The translations under genes were made by a program, and so were the position numbers. From Odoribacter sp. (GTDB lineage Bacteria > Bacteroidota > Bacteroidia > Bacteroidales > Prolixibacteraceae), in NCBI GenBank assembly GCA_013824715.1, contig PNOH01000014.1:34347-98346 (forward strand): a stretch of DNA of 64,000 nt, in the 5' to 3' direction. The number at the start of each line of letters is the position of its first letter. The first letter of the stretch is position 1. Shown here piece after piece: positions 18,369-27,204 of the stretch. The notes beneath the pieces were generated by a model. It saw nothing but the letters and a program-made list of their open reading frames with translations. It ran no database searches and was not told the origin of the DNA.

Positions 18369-18758
18369 ATGAAAAATTCAGACAAGATTGTAGAAGGAGA
18401 AAATGCCCCAAACAATCAAAATGATTCAAAAAAAGAAAAGACGAAGCCCACACTGGTTAAGGAGGATACTGTAATAAATAAAAAACTGGCAGGATCCAAA
18501 GAAACAGCAAAAGAGGCTGATTTTAAAGAAGAACAGGAAAAGCCTGGTTCAGGTAAAAATCAGAAGAAAAAGATAAAAATTATAAAAAAGAATGCTAAAA
18601 AGACTGAAGAAAAGGTTGATAAACTTAAAAAGAAAGTTAAAAAAGCTAAAAAGAAAGAAGTTAAAACCAGTAAACTTAAAGGCTTGCAAGAAAAATTAAA
18701 AAAAGCCTTTGAAAAGCTTAAGATCAGTGTCAAAAAGCTCAAAAAAGCAAAAAAGTAA
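18369..18758 (+). CDS. Lysine-rich, histone H1-like small basic protein
   Basis: This 129-residue protein has an acidic/polar first half (residues 1-60, rich in K, E, N, D) and a strongly basic second half made of KKxKKxKK-type runs with heptad-like spacing of Leu and Val (EKVDKLKKKVKKAKKKEVK, KLKGLQEKLKKAFEKLKI). It has no signal peptide or membrane segment. The composition resembles bacterial histone H1-like proteins that bind DNA or RNA, but low complexity makes homology weak evidence. It is divergent from pbfA and has no obvious terminator. It may be a nucleoid-associated protein; this is not demonstrated. Confidence 0.65.
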   Translation: MKNSDKIVEGENAPNNQNDSKKEKTKPTLVKEDTVINKKLAGSKETAKEADFKEEQEKPGSGKNQKKKIKIIKKNAKKTEEKVDKLKKKVKKAKKKEVKTSKLKGLQEKLKKAFEKLKISVKKLKKAKK

Positions 18759-18870
18759 TTTTACCGAATCAAACAACGGTGAGGAAAAAGACGATTTCCC
18801 TATTTGTCAAAATTTAGCGAAGAATAAATACTCGTAAATCCCGTACTTTCTGACCTCGGATTTCATTTCC

Positions 18871-18914
18871 AAAAAAACTGCCATCATTAATCGTATGTTG
18901 ATGAATGATGGCAG
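18871..18914 (-). terminator. Rho-independent terminator downstream of glgC
   Basis: An 11-bp stem CTGCCATCATT/AATGATGGCAG is followed on the minus strand by seven T residues, ~120 bp after the glgC stop. Confidence 0.75.
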
Positions 18915-19032
18915 CTAAATGATGAATCAGATCTCACGCCTGATGCCATGTCAATAAATACCTGTCGAAAGAAGAATGGTGAAGTAAGCTTTTGCTTAGC
19001 TAGTTATTCTTTAATTTTTTACTCCAACCAGC

Positions 19033-20301
19033 TCACCCTATGAAAAATCCGTTAGGAATAACAGCGCTTTTTTTGATCACCACAATTCCTTCAATCACCG
19101 AATAAAGTTCATTGTTTGTATCGGGTATATGTTTGCCGCCGTTTACGCGAACATCGTTCCCGATATGGACATTCTTGTCAACAATGCAATTGTTTAAATG
19201 GCACCTTTCGCCAATTCCCATGACTGTTCCATTGTTGGAATCCCTATCAATTTCATTCAGGTTCTGATAGTAGTCGTTGCCCATGATGTATGAATTCGCA
19301 ATGGTTGTTCCTTTTCCTATCCTTGAACGGATGCCAATTACAGAATGTTCGATACGGCTGGCGTGTATGATACAGCCATCGGAAACTACTGTTTTTTCGA
19401 GTTGCGTGCCCGAAATTTTGGATGGAGGGAGTAAGCGTGCACGGGTATATACAAATTTTGAATTGTCGAAAAGGTTAAACTTCGGAATATCATCTGTCAA
19501 ACCGAGATTGGCTTCGTAAAACGAATCTATATTTCCGATATCAGTCCAGTAGCCTTCGTACGGAAAGCTTAAAACTTTATGGTCTTTAATAGCATGGGGA
19601 ATTATCTCTTTGCCGAAATCTTTGGTTTCTTTATCCTTCATCAGTTCAATCAGCAAATCGCGGTTAAACACATAAATTCCCATTGAGGCCAGATAAATTT
19701 TTCCCGCACGCTGCATCTCTTCACTCACTTCCGAGATCCATTCAGGTAATAAGGCCGGTGCAGGTTTTTCGATAAACTCAGTAATGATATTGTCCGAATC
19801 GGCTTTCAGTATTCCAAATTCGGGCGCTTCTTTGGCTATTACAGGCAAGCTGGCAATGGTGATTGCAGCTCCGGCTTTTTTGTGGGCCTCTATCATTTCG
19901 TTAAAATCCATCTGATAAAGCTGGTCGCCTGAAAGGATAAGCGCATATTCAAAATCGTAGTTCAGGAAATGTTGCATACACTGCCTGACAGCATCGGCTG
20001 TTCCCTGAAACCAATGTTTATTATCAGGAGTTTGTTCGGCAGCCAGAATATCAACAAACGAATTGCTGAAAAAACTGAACTGATAAGTGTTTTTGATGTG
20101 TTTGTTTAACGATGCCGAGTTAAATTGTGTCAGTACAAAAATCCGGTCAATATCAGAATTGATACAATTCGAAATGGGTATATCAACCAGGCGGTATTTT
20201 CCGGCGATGGGCACAGCCGGTTTCGATCTGTTTTCGGTCAATGGGGATAACCTTGATCCCTGACCACCTCCCAGAATTATGGCTAATGTTCTTTTTTTCA
20301 T
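19033..20301 (-). CDS. glgC: Glucose-1-phosphate adenylyltransferase
   Basis: This 422-residue protein carries the nucleotidyltransferase signature ILGGGQGSRLSPLTENRSKPAVPIAGKYR split over residues 9-37, the PISNC and FVLTQFNS segments, GTADAVRQ, and a C-terminal left-handed beta-helix with hexapeptide repeats (GIRSRIGKGTTIANS, CHLNNCIVDKNVHIGNDVRVNG). It makes ADP-glucose from glucose-1-phosphate and ATP, the committed step of bacterial glycogen synthesis. It is 4 bp behind the glycogen synthase gene, so the two are translated together and should work as a pair. Confidence 0.96.
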   Translation of the reverse strand: MKKRTLAIILGGGQGSRLSPLTENRSKPAVPIAGKYRLVDIPISNCINSDIDRIFVLTQFNSASLNKHIKNTYQFSFFSNSFVDILAAEQTPDNKHWFQGTADAVRQCMQHFLNYDFEYALILSGDQLYQMDFNEMIEAHKKAGAAITIASLPVIAKEAPEFGILKADSDNIITEFIEKPAPALLPEWISEVSEEMQRAGKIYLASMGIYVFNRDLLIELMKDKETKDFGKEIIPHAIKDHKVLSFPYEGYWTDIGNIDSFYEANLGLTDDIPKFNLFDNSKFVYTRARLLPPSKISGTQLEKTVVSDGCIIHASRIEHSVIGIRSRIGKGTTIANSYIMGNDYYQNLNEIDRDSNNGTVMGIGERCHLNNCIVDKNVHIGNDVRVNGGKHIPDTNNELYSVIEGIVVIKKSAVIPNGFFIG

Positions 20302-20305
20302 TGCT

Positions 20306-21724
20306 TTATAATTTAAGTGATTGATACAATTCTATATATTCCAAGGCGGCCCTGTTCCACGAATGGTCTATCTCCATAATTTGTTTTCTGATTTTTTTGA
20401 AAGTTCTTTTTTCCTGAAAGATATGTTTTGCCCGATGAATGGCATGGGTAACATCAGTTATTGTACATTGATCGTGACAAACACCAAATCCATGGTCGCC
20501 AATATCGGTTACAGTATCCTTCAACCCACCTGTACGTCGCACAATTGGAATTGTTCCGTAACGAAGCGCATACATCTGGTTCAATCCGCATGGTTCAACC
20601 CGCGAAGGCATCAGCAAAAAATCTGCCCCTGCATAAATGAGGTGCGAAAGTTTTTCATTGTATCCAATATGGGAGCAATAATTTCCTTTGAATTGGTCTT
20701 CCAAATGAAGAAGGGCATGCTCGATATGCTTTTCGCCCGAGCCTAAAATGAGTATATTTTGTTCGCCGGGCTTATAATGTAAAACATCATGAATAATACC
20801 GGGCAATATATCCGCTCCTTTTTCACCAACCAAACGGCCAATAAAAGTAAAAAGTGGTTTTGACTTATCTAAACCAAATTGGCTGCATAGTATTTCTTTA
20901 TTGGCTTTTTTCCCTTCCTCAACTGTTTTTGTGTTGAAATTTCTCTCCAGCATCGGATCGGTCTCCGGATTCCAAACATCAGCATCAATTCCGTTTAAAA
21001 TGCCAAGCGATTTGCCGCGTTCGGTACGAAGCAGCTCTTCCATCCCATTCATCGAGTAACTGATTTCGTCCAGATAGCTTGGAGAAACGGTCGTCACCTT
21101 CCAGGCACATTTAATGGCCGATGCCAGCGGATTGATCAGATTGTGCCATTCGATCAGTCCGTTATAATACGAATGAAACGGAGGCAGGTAATACAGTTTT
21201 TCGAACCCGAACTGTCCCTGATATTGACCATTGTGGATGGTAAACACCGTGGGAACATGTTCGAACCGTTGATATTCCCTGACTTTCGACATCAAAAAGG
21301 GAATAAATCCGGTATGCTGGTCGTGACAATGAACCACGTCTGGTGTTTCCTTACGCTCCTTCAGCCAGTTTAATACGGCAATCTGGAAGGTTATGAATCG
21401 CTCGGTGTCGTCTTTGTAGGAATAGACATTTTCGCGGTCGAACAAACCCGGAATGTCAATCAGATACAACTCGTACCCCAACGGTTTTTTCTGAAGTTTT
21501 AAAACATTAAAAGCTAAATTCGCATGTCCCAACCTGGCAACACCCGAGAAAATGGTCGAAAATTCATTTTTCCGACTAAATTTTCCGTGGTAAAAAGGCA
21601 TAATTACGGTGGACGAATGCCCCATTAAGGTTTGATATTTAGGTAATGCACCTACAACATCGGCCAATCCACCAACCTTGGCTGCCGGGTAACATTCTGC
21701 ACTAATGTGTATTATCTCCATCAT
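20306..21724 (-). CDS. glgA: Glycogen synthase (GT5)
   Basis: This 472-residue protein is full length for bacterial GlgA. It begins with ISAECYPAAKVGGLADVVGALPK, which contains the ADP-glucose-binding KVGGL loop (residues 17-21). It has the HCHDQHTGF segment, the LNGIDADVWNPETD motif, FIGRLVGEKGADIL, and the C-terminal donor-site EPCGLNQMYALRYGTIPIVRRTGGLKDTV region (spread over two strands). It extends alpha-1,4-glucan chains from ADP-glucose. It is the first gene of a glgA-glgC operon. Confidence 0.96.
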   Translation of the reverse strand: MMEIIHISAECYPAAKVGGLADVVGALPKYQTLMGHSSTVIMPFYHGKFSRKNEFSTIFSGVARLGHANLAFNVLKLQKKPLGYELYLIDIPGLFDRENVYSYKDDTERFITFQIAVLNWLKERKETPDVVHCHDQHTGFIPFLMSKVREYQRFEHVPTVFTIHNGQYQGQFGFEKLYYLPPFHSYYNGLIEWHNLINPLASAIKCAWKVTTVSPSYLDEISYSMNGMEELLRTERGKSLGILNGIDADVWNPETDPMLERNFNTKTVEEGKKANKEILCSQFGLDKSKPLFTFIGRLVGEKGADILPGIIHDVLHYKPGEQNILILGSGEKHIEHALLHLEDQFKGNYCSHIGYNEKLSHLIYAGADFLLMPSRVEPCGLNQMYALRYGTIPIVRRTGGLKDTVTDIGDHGFGVCHDQCTITDVTHAIHRAKHIFQEKRTFKKIRKQIMEIDHSWNRAALEYIELYQSLKL

Positions 21725-21855
21725 TTAAATCGTTTCAAATTCAAGACTTCTGTGCCTATGCTCTTGTTGTTAAATTTATAAAAAATATTCAGAATTGAAT
21801 AATAAGGTACTTTCAAACATGTTAATAATTTTAGTCTGAAATCTGGAAGATGCAC

Positions 21856-21886
21856 ACAAAAAAAAATCCCGAATATTTCCGGGATT
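21856..21886 (-). terminator. Rho-independent terminator of the phoU-phoB-phoR operon
   Basis: Stem ATCCCGGAA.../...CGGGAT, read on the minus strand, is followed by ten T residues, ~75 bp after the histidine kinase stop. Confidence 0.85.
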
Positions 21887-21962
21887 AGTTCAGTGCAAAT
21901 TTTTGCTTTTTAAATAAACTTAATGAAATAAGGGTATCGCAATTCAGTTCTAATCTGTCAGT

Positions 21963-23735
21963 TTATTTTTTAGAAAGTGAGAATAAAAACTCCAATCCTC
22001 CTTCGACTCTATTTCGAACCGAAATCTCGCCTTTGTGTAATAAAATGGCATTTTTAACTATTGAAAGGCCCAGGCCTGTACCTCCATTTTCGCGCGAACG
22101 GCCATAATCAACCCGGTAGAACCGTTCAAAAATGCGGGGCAGATGTTCTTCCGAAATGCCATTACCCGAATCGGCATACTGAAAATAGTAGAATTTATCG
22201 TCTTCCAGGTATTTTCGGATGGATATAACTGTGTTGTCGCCGGAATAGTTGATTGAATTTTCAACCAGATTCTGGAAAACCGAGAAGAGCAGTGATTCGT
22301 TTCCGTTTACAACGACTTCGTTGTCAACCTCAATACGGTATTCCATATTCTTGTTGGTAAGCCTGCTTTTCAGATTTTCAATGACATCGCGGATAACAGG
22401 TTTCAGCATCAACGGTTTGAATTCGAATAATCCACCAGCATCTTCAATGTTGTTCAGCAAGGAAATGTCATTGAGCAAGTCGGTCAGCCGTTCAGATTGG
22501 GCAAATGCTTTTTCAAGAAAATAGCGCTGTTTATCTATTGGGATACTCTGATTATTAATTAGTGTTTCGAGGTAGCCTTTTATGGATGATAAAGGCGTTT
22601 TCAACTCATGGGCAATGTTTGAAGTAAGTTGTTGTTTCAGCAGTCGTTGTTTTTCGGGACGTGTCACATCACTAATCAGTACTTCAAAACTTTTATCCAC
22701 AAAGATGATGCATCTGAGCTGAAAGAATTTTTCGCTTTTTTCTATGGTATATTCAATCTGTGGAAGCTCTTTATGCTGGGCTTGAATGTCCTGTCCCCGG
22801 TATTGATCAACAAATTCAACAATTTTACTGAATTCGGGGATACTAAAAATATGCTCGGCCGAAATAGTTGACTTATCTGAAATCATGTTGATGAATTGAA
22901 TAAAATGACTGTTGGCCAGTATTTTATGCTTTTCAGGAGAAAAAATAGAAATGCCCTCTTTAAGAACCTGCAAGTGCCCGTACAATTTTTCCTTTTCGCC
23001 GGTTAACTCGTCTTTGGCTGTTTTCAGATTATCGTAAATTTGAATGATTTGTCGTCGGATTACGCCCAGCTCGTTGTCCTGAAAATTACTGTCCATTTTT
23101 GAAATATCTTCGTTTAATCCGGCCTTCAGCGCAAAATCTTTCAGTTTGATGATAAAATCACTCAACCTGCGGGTAGTATAATGCAGCAAAATCCACATTA
23201 GCAGAAAAAGGAAAACCACGAAAAACAGGAAAAAATGTTCGGTCTTCAGGAATTTGATGATATCCACATTGTAAACGGCTGCAGTGCGTACCACATAGTT
23301 TTTACAGTTTTTGGCGTAGTAATAGAATTTCTGATTGGTAGTTTGAGAAACCCTGATACTGGAACCTTTGCCTGAATGGACAGCTTTTTGGACTTCCGGC
23401 CTCAAGAGGTGGTTCTCAATGTGTTTGACATCAGCCACAAAACTATCGTACAGCACTTTGCCATCCATATTCATGATGGTGAGCCGGGTGTTTTCGATGG
23501 GTAACAGGCTCTTTAAGGTATCAAGCGATTTAAAGTCACCCGTTTCAAATATCTTTTTATGCTCGATGTAACGATGGGCCACTTCCGAAATGTTATCCAG
23601 CTTATTTTCGAGTTGGCCAGTCCTGTAACTTTTTTCACGATCGTACTGGTAACCCAGCACAGCCAGGGTAAAGATGGAAAAGACTACAAAAAAGTTCGTA
23701 AAAATTCGTCGACGAAAAGTACGTTGTATGACCAC
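21963..23735 (-). CDS. phoR: PhoR-like membrane sensor histidine kinase
   Basis: This 590-residue protein has a membrane segment at about 13-30, a ~135-residue periplasmic domain, a second membrane segment at about 167-185 (FFLFFVVFLFLLMWILLHY), a linker/PAS-like region (near 260-370), the HisKA box SNIAHELKTPLSS with the phospho-accepting His, and the N, G1 and G2 boxes (NLVENSINYSG, DSGNGI, GTGLGLSIV). It is the third gene of a run behind phoU and an OmpR-type regulator, which points to the phosphate-starvation system. The periplasmic domain is larger than in E. coli PhoR, so direct sensing of a ligand is possible. The name rests partly on context. Confidence 0.88.
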   Translation of the reverse strand: MVIQRTFRRRIFTNFFVVFSIFTLAVLGYQYDREKSYRTGQLENKLDNISEVAHRYIEHKKIFETGDFKSLDTLKSLLPIENTRLTIMNMDGKVLYDSFVADVKHIENHLLRPEVQKAVHSGKGSSIRVSQTTNQKFYYYAKNCKNYVVRTAAVYNVDIIKFLKTEHFFLFFVVFLFLLMWILLHYTTRRLSDFIIKLKDFALKAGLNEDISKMDSNFQDNELGVIRRQIIQIYDNLKTAKDELTGEKEKLYGHLQVLKEGISIFSPEKHKILANSHFIQFINMISDKSTISAEHIFSIPEFSKIVEFVDQYRGQDIQAQHKELPQIEYTIEKSEKFFQLRCIIFVDKSFEVLISDVTRPEKQRLLKQQLTSNIAHELKTPLSSIKGYLETLINNQSIPIDKQRYFLEKAFAQSERLTDLLNDISLLNNIEDAGGLFEFKPLMLKPVIRDVIENLKSRLTNKNMEYRIEVDNEVVVNGNESLLFSVFQNLVENSINYSGDNTVISIRKYLEDDKFYYFQYADSGNGISEEHLPRIFERFYRVDYGRSRENGGTGLGLSIVKNAILLHKGEISVRNRVEGGLEFLFSLSKK

Positions 23736-23758
23736 GGTAAGTTCTGTATTAGTTTGTC

Positions 23759-24439
23759 CTAGTTCTCAAAGCAATATCCATATCCTGACCGGCCTTTGAT
23801 GAAATTGCCGTATTCGCCGATTTTTTTTCTTAACCGGGCAATATTTACGTCAACATTTCGCTCAGTAACGATCACGTCATCGCTCCAGATGCGGTCCAGA
23901 ATTTCCTGGCGGCTGAGGTATTTGCCCTTGTATGAAATCAGCATAGTCAATATCTCAAATTCTTTGCGGGTAAGCAATATCGGTTCATTATCAATGCTTA
24001 CTGATTTGCGGTTCAAATCAAGTTCCAGGTTGTCAATGGTAATCACTTTAGGTTTGATTTCAACGCTTTTACCACGGCGCAACACGGCTTTGATCCGGGC
24101 CACCAGTTCTTTAATCGAAAAAGGTTTTGACAGGTAATCGTCGGCGCCCACATTAAATCCGGTAAGCATATCGTTTTCAGTTTCGCGTGCTGTCAGAAAA
24201 ATAATGGGGATTGAAAGTCCCAGTTCCTTTCTGATTTTATCGGCCAGTTTGAAACCCGACATACCGCCCATCATCACGTCGAGCAACAACAGGTCAAAAC
24301 GCTCAATCGATTTGGAGAGAGCTTCTTCACCAGAATAAGCCACTTCGATCCCGAAACCTTCGCTTGCCAGATTGAACTGAAGAATCTCGCACAGATCCTT
24401 TTCATCGTCAACTACCAATATTTTATAATCCTGATTCAT
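23759..24439 (-). CDS. phoB: PhoB-like OmpR-family response regulator
   Basis: This 226-residue protein has a receiver domain with the acidic pair DDE near residue 11, the phospho-acceptor Asp in LLLLDVMMGG (about D54), Thr in LTARE and Lys in LSKPFS. A winged-helix DNA-binding domain follows (LTRKEFEILTMLISYKGKYLSR, VTERNVDVNIARLRKKIG). It lies between phoU (29 bp gap) and the kinase gene (23 bp gap). It should bind tandem direct repeats as PhoB does; a candidate repeat is present at 25318-25337. Confidence 0.9.
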   Translation of the reverse strand: MNQDYKILVVDDEKDLCEILQFNLASEGFGIEVAYSGEEALSKSIERFDLLLLDVMMGGMSGFKLADKIRKELGLSIPIIFLTARETENDMLTGFNVGADDYLSKPFSIKELVARIKAVLRRGKSVEIKPKVITIDNLELDLNRKSVSIDNEPILLTRKEFEILTMLISYKGKYLSRQEILDRIWSDDVIVTERNVDVNIARLRKKIGEYGNFIKGRSGYGYCFEN

Positions 24440-24468
24440 AGTTTGCTGAGGAGTTATTTTTTCCTGTT

Positions 24469-25149
24469 TCAGGGTCGCTTGTGGCGAATATCTTTTCCTT
24501 CGCAGGAATAATAAGAAGCTTCTGCAATGTTGGCCGCATGATCCGAAATCCGTTCAATGGCAGCAACCATCTCTTTGATTTTGATAAAACTGAGCAGGAT
24601 ATTTTTGTCTTCGGCAACCAGGTTTGCCCTTTCGGCAACCTTTTTCAACATTTTGTGATTGAACTCATCAACGATAGACTCTGATTTGATCGTCCATATA
24701 GCCAATTCCATATCCTGATTAATAAACGACAACATCGAACGGCGGGCCATATCGACACTTAAGTCCATCATCTTTGATATAAATCCTGAAAGGCTGGAGT
24801 AAACTTCCTGATTTTCGATGCCAACAAGCAATTTGGTAATGCTTATGGCCAGGTCTCCAATCCGTTCGAGACTGATTACAATCCGGTAACAGGCAATTAA
24901 TTTTCGAATCTCTGAGGCTACCGGCTGATAGAGCGCGATGGAATTGATAATATTTTCGCTGACCCTGACTTCAAGCTTATTGATTTTGCTTTCATCCTTA
25001 TTTAACGCATTAAGCTGATCGTCATCAAAAAGTAATTTTTCCGTTGAAATCAGTTTCTTAACTACATCAAGCTGATTGAGTACCATGTTGGCAAGTTTCT
25101 CATAATCAGACAAAATATTAAGAATTGCTTCGTCCTTCTTTTGTGGCAT
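24469..25149 (-). CDS. phoU: Phosphate-signalling complex protein PhoU
   Basis: This 226-residue all-helical protein has two PhoU repeats, each with the metal-binding E-x-x-x-D motif: LERIGDLAIS near residue 95 and IERISDHAANIA near residue 205. PhoU links the Pst phosphate importer to the PhoR kinase and dampens the Pho response. No pstSCAB genes are in this window, so PhoU here is grouped with the two-component pair rather than the transporter. It is first in the operon; the upstream leader is long (about 370 bp to the next coding remnant). Confidence 0.93.
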   Translation of the reverse strand: MPQKKDEAILNILSDYEKLANMVLNQLDVVKKLISTEKLLFDDDQLNALNKDESKINKLEVRVSENIINSIALYQPVASEIRKLIACYRIVISLERIGDLAISITKLLVGIENQEVYSSLSGFISKMMDLSVDMARRSMLSFINQDMELAIWTIKSESIVDEFNHKMLKKVAERANLVAEDKNILLSFIKIKEMVAAIERISDHAANIAEASYYSCEGKDIRHKRP

Positions 25150-25317
25150 GTTTGATTTTTATTATAATTTTTCAACTATGCTATTCTTCACTCTTACTCC
25201 AGTTAAGCAACAGTTTTACTAAGATAGGAATTATTCAGGAATAAGGAGAATTTCAGTTGATTGTTTTGATTTATTGCTTTACAACGAGTACAAAATTGAG
25301 ACTATTAAATTAAAAAT

Positions 25318-25337
25318 CTGTTACAATAATGTTACAG
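25318..25337. promoter_or_regulatory. Pho-box-like tandem direct repeat upstream of phoU
   Basis: CTGTTACAATAATGTTACAG holds two TGTTACA heptamers separated by 4 bp (11-bp period). This is the same geometry as the E. coli PhoB box, though the sequence differs. It lies ~170 bp upstream of the phoU start. The rest of 25150-25516 shows no gene. Confidence 0.45.
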
Positions 25338-25516
25338 CAGGATTAATTTAAAATGACTCAAATCAAACGGCACGTCGCGTCATACAGGTTATAGCGCTGA
25401 ATAACTGCGAAATACATTCAAATACTGAGACCTTAACCGATTACAATTATTGCAGAATGATAACTTTTAAAGGTGCGATGACAACAAATTTTAAACAAAA
25501 GAATTAGAAACTGAAT

Positions 25517-25719
25517 TTATTTTTCGGTTTGCCCAACCACCACAATCTGGCGGGCAAGCTGAAATTCATTAAGTTTTAACCGTTCTCTGAAGATATGGAA
25601 TAGTGAGGATTTTCAGGAAATGCAGAACTGATCAATTTAATAAAATCACCATTGCCTGTGCCAATATCCAGTACCTTGTGAATTGGTTTTCCGTCGAAAA
25701 ATGTTTTAAGCTGTTCCAT
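25517..25719 (-). pseudogene. Remnant of a SAM-dependent methyltransferase
   Basis: Starting at an ATG 2 bp after the TauE/SafE stop, a 47-codon frame encodes motif I of a class I methyltransferase (HKVLDIGTGNGDFIKL, residues 14-29), then stops at 25576. In another frame the next 22 codons read ERLKLNEFQLARQIVVVGQ..., a convincing methyltransferase C-terminus. The head and tail of one gene are thus joined with most of the middle lost and the frame broken. It was once the second gene of an operon with the permease. It is not expected to be functional. Confidence 0.7.
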
Positions 25720-25721
25720 TT

Positions 25722-26477
25722 TTAAAGTAGTAATAAGAATGCCGAAATAGCAGTAATAACAATAACGAATCCGCGATAAGTATGTTCAGGTATAATTTTA
25801 ACCACTTTGAATCCGAGAAAAGCCCCAAGAGCAATCGCAGGCAAAGTTATCAGGTCGATCATCAGGGTTTCGGAGCTGATATTATTCCAGACAAACAATT
25901 GCAGCGGAAATTTGGTGAAGTTGATGATCATGAAAAACCATGCGCTGGTGCCAATAAAGCTGTTTTTCGGAAGGTGCATGGCCAACAGGTAAATGGCAAA
26001 AACCGGTCCTGCCACATTGCCGATCATAGTTGCAAAACCTCCTAAAACGCCCATAGCTGCGGCAAACCACCATTTGTCCGGAAAAAAGTTTGTTCCTTTT
26101 CGTTTATCCTGCCAAAGCATCAGCCCGATACTCAGGAATACCAGGATGGCAATCAGGTTTTTGAATTGCTCATCGTTGACCATTTCTCCAATCCACAAGG
26201 CCAGCAGTAATCCAACCACAGCCCATGGAATCACATTAACCAAATGTCTCCAGTTGGCATGACGACGGTAATAAGCAACACCAAAAATGTCGGCCATCAT
26301 CAGGATTGGCAGTAATACCCCGGTTGATTGTTTAGCTCCAAAAATAAAAGCCAGCGCCGGTACAACAATCATCGAAACGCCCGGAACACCCACTTTCGAC
26401 ATTCCGATCAGCATTCCGCAAACCATGATGATGATCCATTCGAGTGCATTTATTTGGAGAGAAGACAGGATTTCCAT
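25722..26477 (-). CDS. TauE/SafE-family membrane permease
   Basis: This 251-residue protein has about eight hydrophobic segments and the family motif GMLIGMSKVGVPG near residues 21-33, plus GVLGGFATMIGNVAGPVFAIYLL in the middle (over two repeats). These carriers move sulfite, organosulfonates or other small anions across the inner membrane. The substrate cannot be told here. The first ~46 codons are also present as a decayed second copy at 27205-27343, with a toxin-antitoxin pair between the two copies. Confidence 0.85.
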   Translation of the reverse strand: MEILSSLQINALEWIIIMVCGMLIGMSKVGVPGVSMIVVPALAFIFGAKQSTGVLLPILMMADIFGVAYYRRHANWRHLVNVIPWAVVGLLLALWIGEMVNDEQFKNLIAILVFLSIGLMLWQDKRKGTNFFPDKWWFAAAMGVLGGFATMIGNVAGPVFAIYLLAMHLPKNSFIGTSAWFFMIINFTKFPLQLFVWNNISSETLMIDLITLPAIALGAFLGFKVVKIIPEHTYRGFVIVITAISAFLLLL

Positions 26478-26538
26478 ATCGATAAATTATACATTCCTGT
26501 CTTATTAGGGTGAAACCCGTGCCTGAAGGTTACTACTA

Positions 26539-26694
26539 TTATGCACTGGGCTTTATTGAGTTTTCCAGTTTCTTCAGTTTGAAATACTCAACGATTTCCT
26601 CTTTTGTCATTTTGGAAAGCTTTTCGCTCAATATCTTTCGTTGGTCACGCATAAATTTTACAGCGTCGAACGTTTTCTCAGTTGTTGTCTTCAT
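26539..26694 (-). CDS. Small antitoxin-like protein paired with a PIN toxin
   Basis: This 51-residue basic, helical protein (start MKTTTEKTFDAVKFM, end ENSIKPSA) is too short for standard ORF calling. Its start codon lies inside the 3' end of the PIN-domain gene (17-bp overlap), so the two are translationally coupled. A segment such as KMTKEEIVEYFK resembles the short C-terminal tails of VapB-type antitoxins that wrap around PIN toxins, but no DNA-binding domain is seen. The order toxin-then-antitoxin is less usual. The pairing is inferred from overlap. Confidence 0.65.
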   Translation of the reverse strand: MKTTTEKTFDAVKFMRDQRKILSEKLSKMTKEEIVEYFKLKKLENSIKPSA

Positions 26695-27145
26695 AAGTCA
26701 TAAAGTCTCTCGGTGAACGTATTTCTAATTCCTTATATCCATTCTTAATGTTTATAGAATTGTATCCACGTATCCTTTCAACATTAACAATGTGTTTGAA
26801 GTTCCAGCTAATCAAAAAGTCAGCATGATTAATTGTTGCTAGTGCAATATGTAAACAGTCGGCAAAGCTTGTTTGGCCGACAACTCTCTCCATAATATAT
26901 TGTGTCGCTAGTTCAACTACCTCCTCATTGGTATCGATAAATTCTGTATTTTCTGTCTTTAAACTTTTAACCAATTCTTTAACATTCTCAGGTGCCGGAC
27001 TAATTTCGTCTTGTGTAACGGATGAAAATAAGAGTTTAAATTCTTCATTTTGAAGTCTTTCGAATAGCGGTACTGTAAATTCTGAAAACTCTTCATCGAA
27101 ATAACCACCAAAAACTGATGTGTCAATATAAACTCTTTGTTTCAT
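26678..27145 (-). CDS. PIN-domain ribonuclease-like protein (VapC-type toxin candidate)
   Basis: This is a 155-residue protein. The start was moved to MKQRVYIDTS because the upstream 19 codons come from the duplicated permease fragment. PIN features are present: the first Asp in VYIDTSVFGGYFD, a central Glu, and the C-terminal acidic cluster in FADCLHIALATINHADFLISWNFKHI (over two helices), the typical D-x-x-H-x-x-x-A pattern. PIN proteins cut RNA using Mg or Mn. It overlaps a 51-residue partner downstream, as in type II toxin-antitoxin modules. Confidence 0.8.
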   Translation of the reverse strand: MKQRVYIDTSVFGGYFDEEFSEFTVPLFERLQNEEFKLLFSSVTQDEISPAPENVKELVKSLKTENTEFIDTNEEVVELATQYIMERVVGQTSFADCLHIALATINHADFLISWNFKHIVNVERIRGYNSINIKNGYKELEIRSPRDFMTYEDNN

Positions 27146-27204
27146 GCTATAAAAATAGCGAAAATCATTGGATTTCTTTAGATTTTTCATTGCCCGGTGC
27201 ATTA

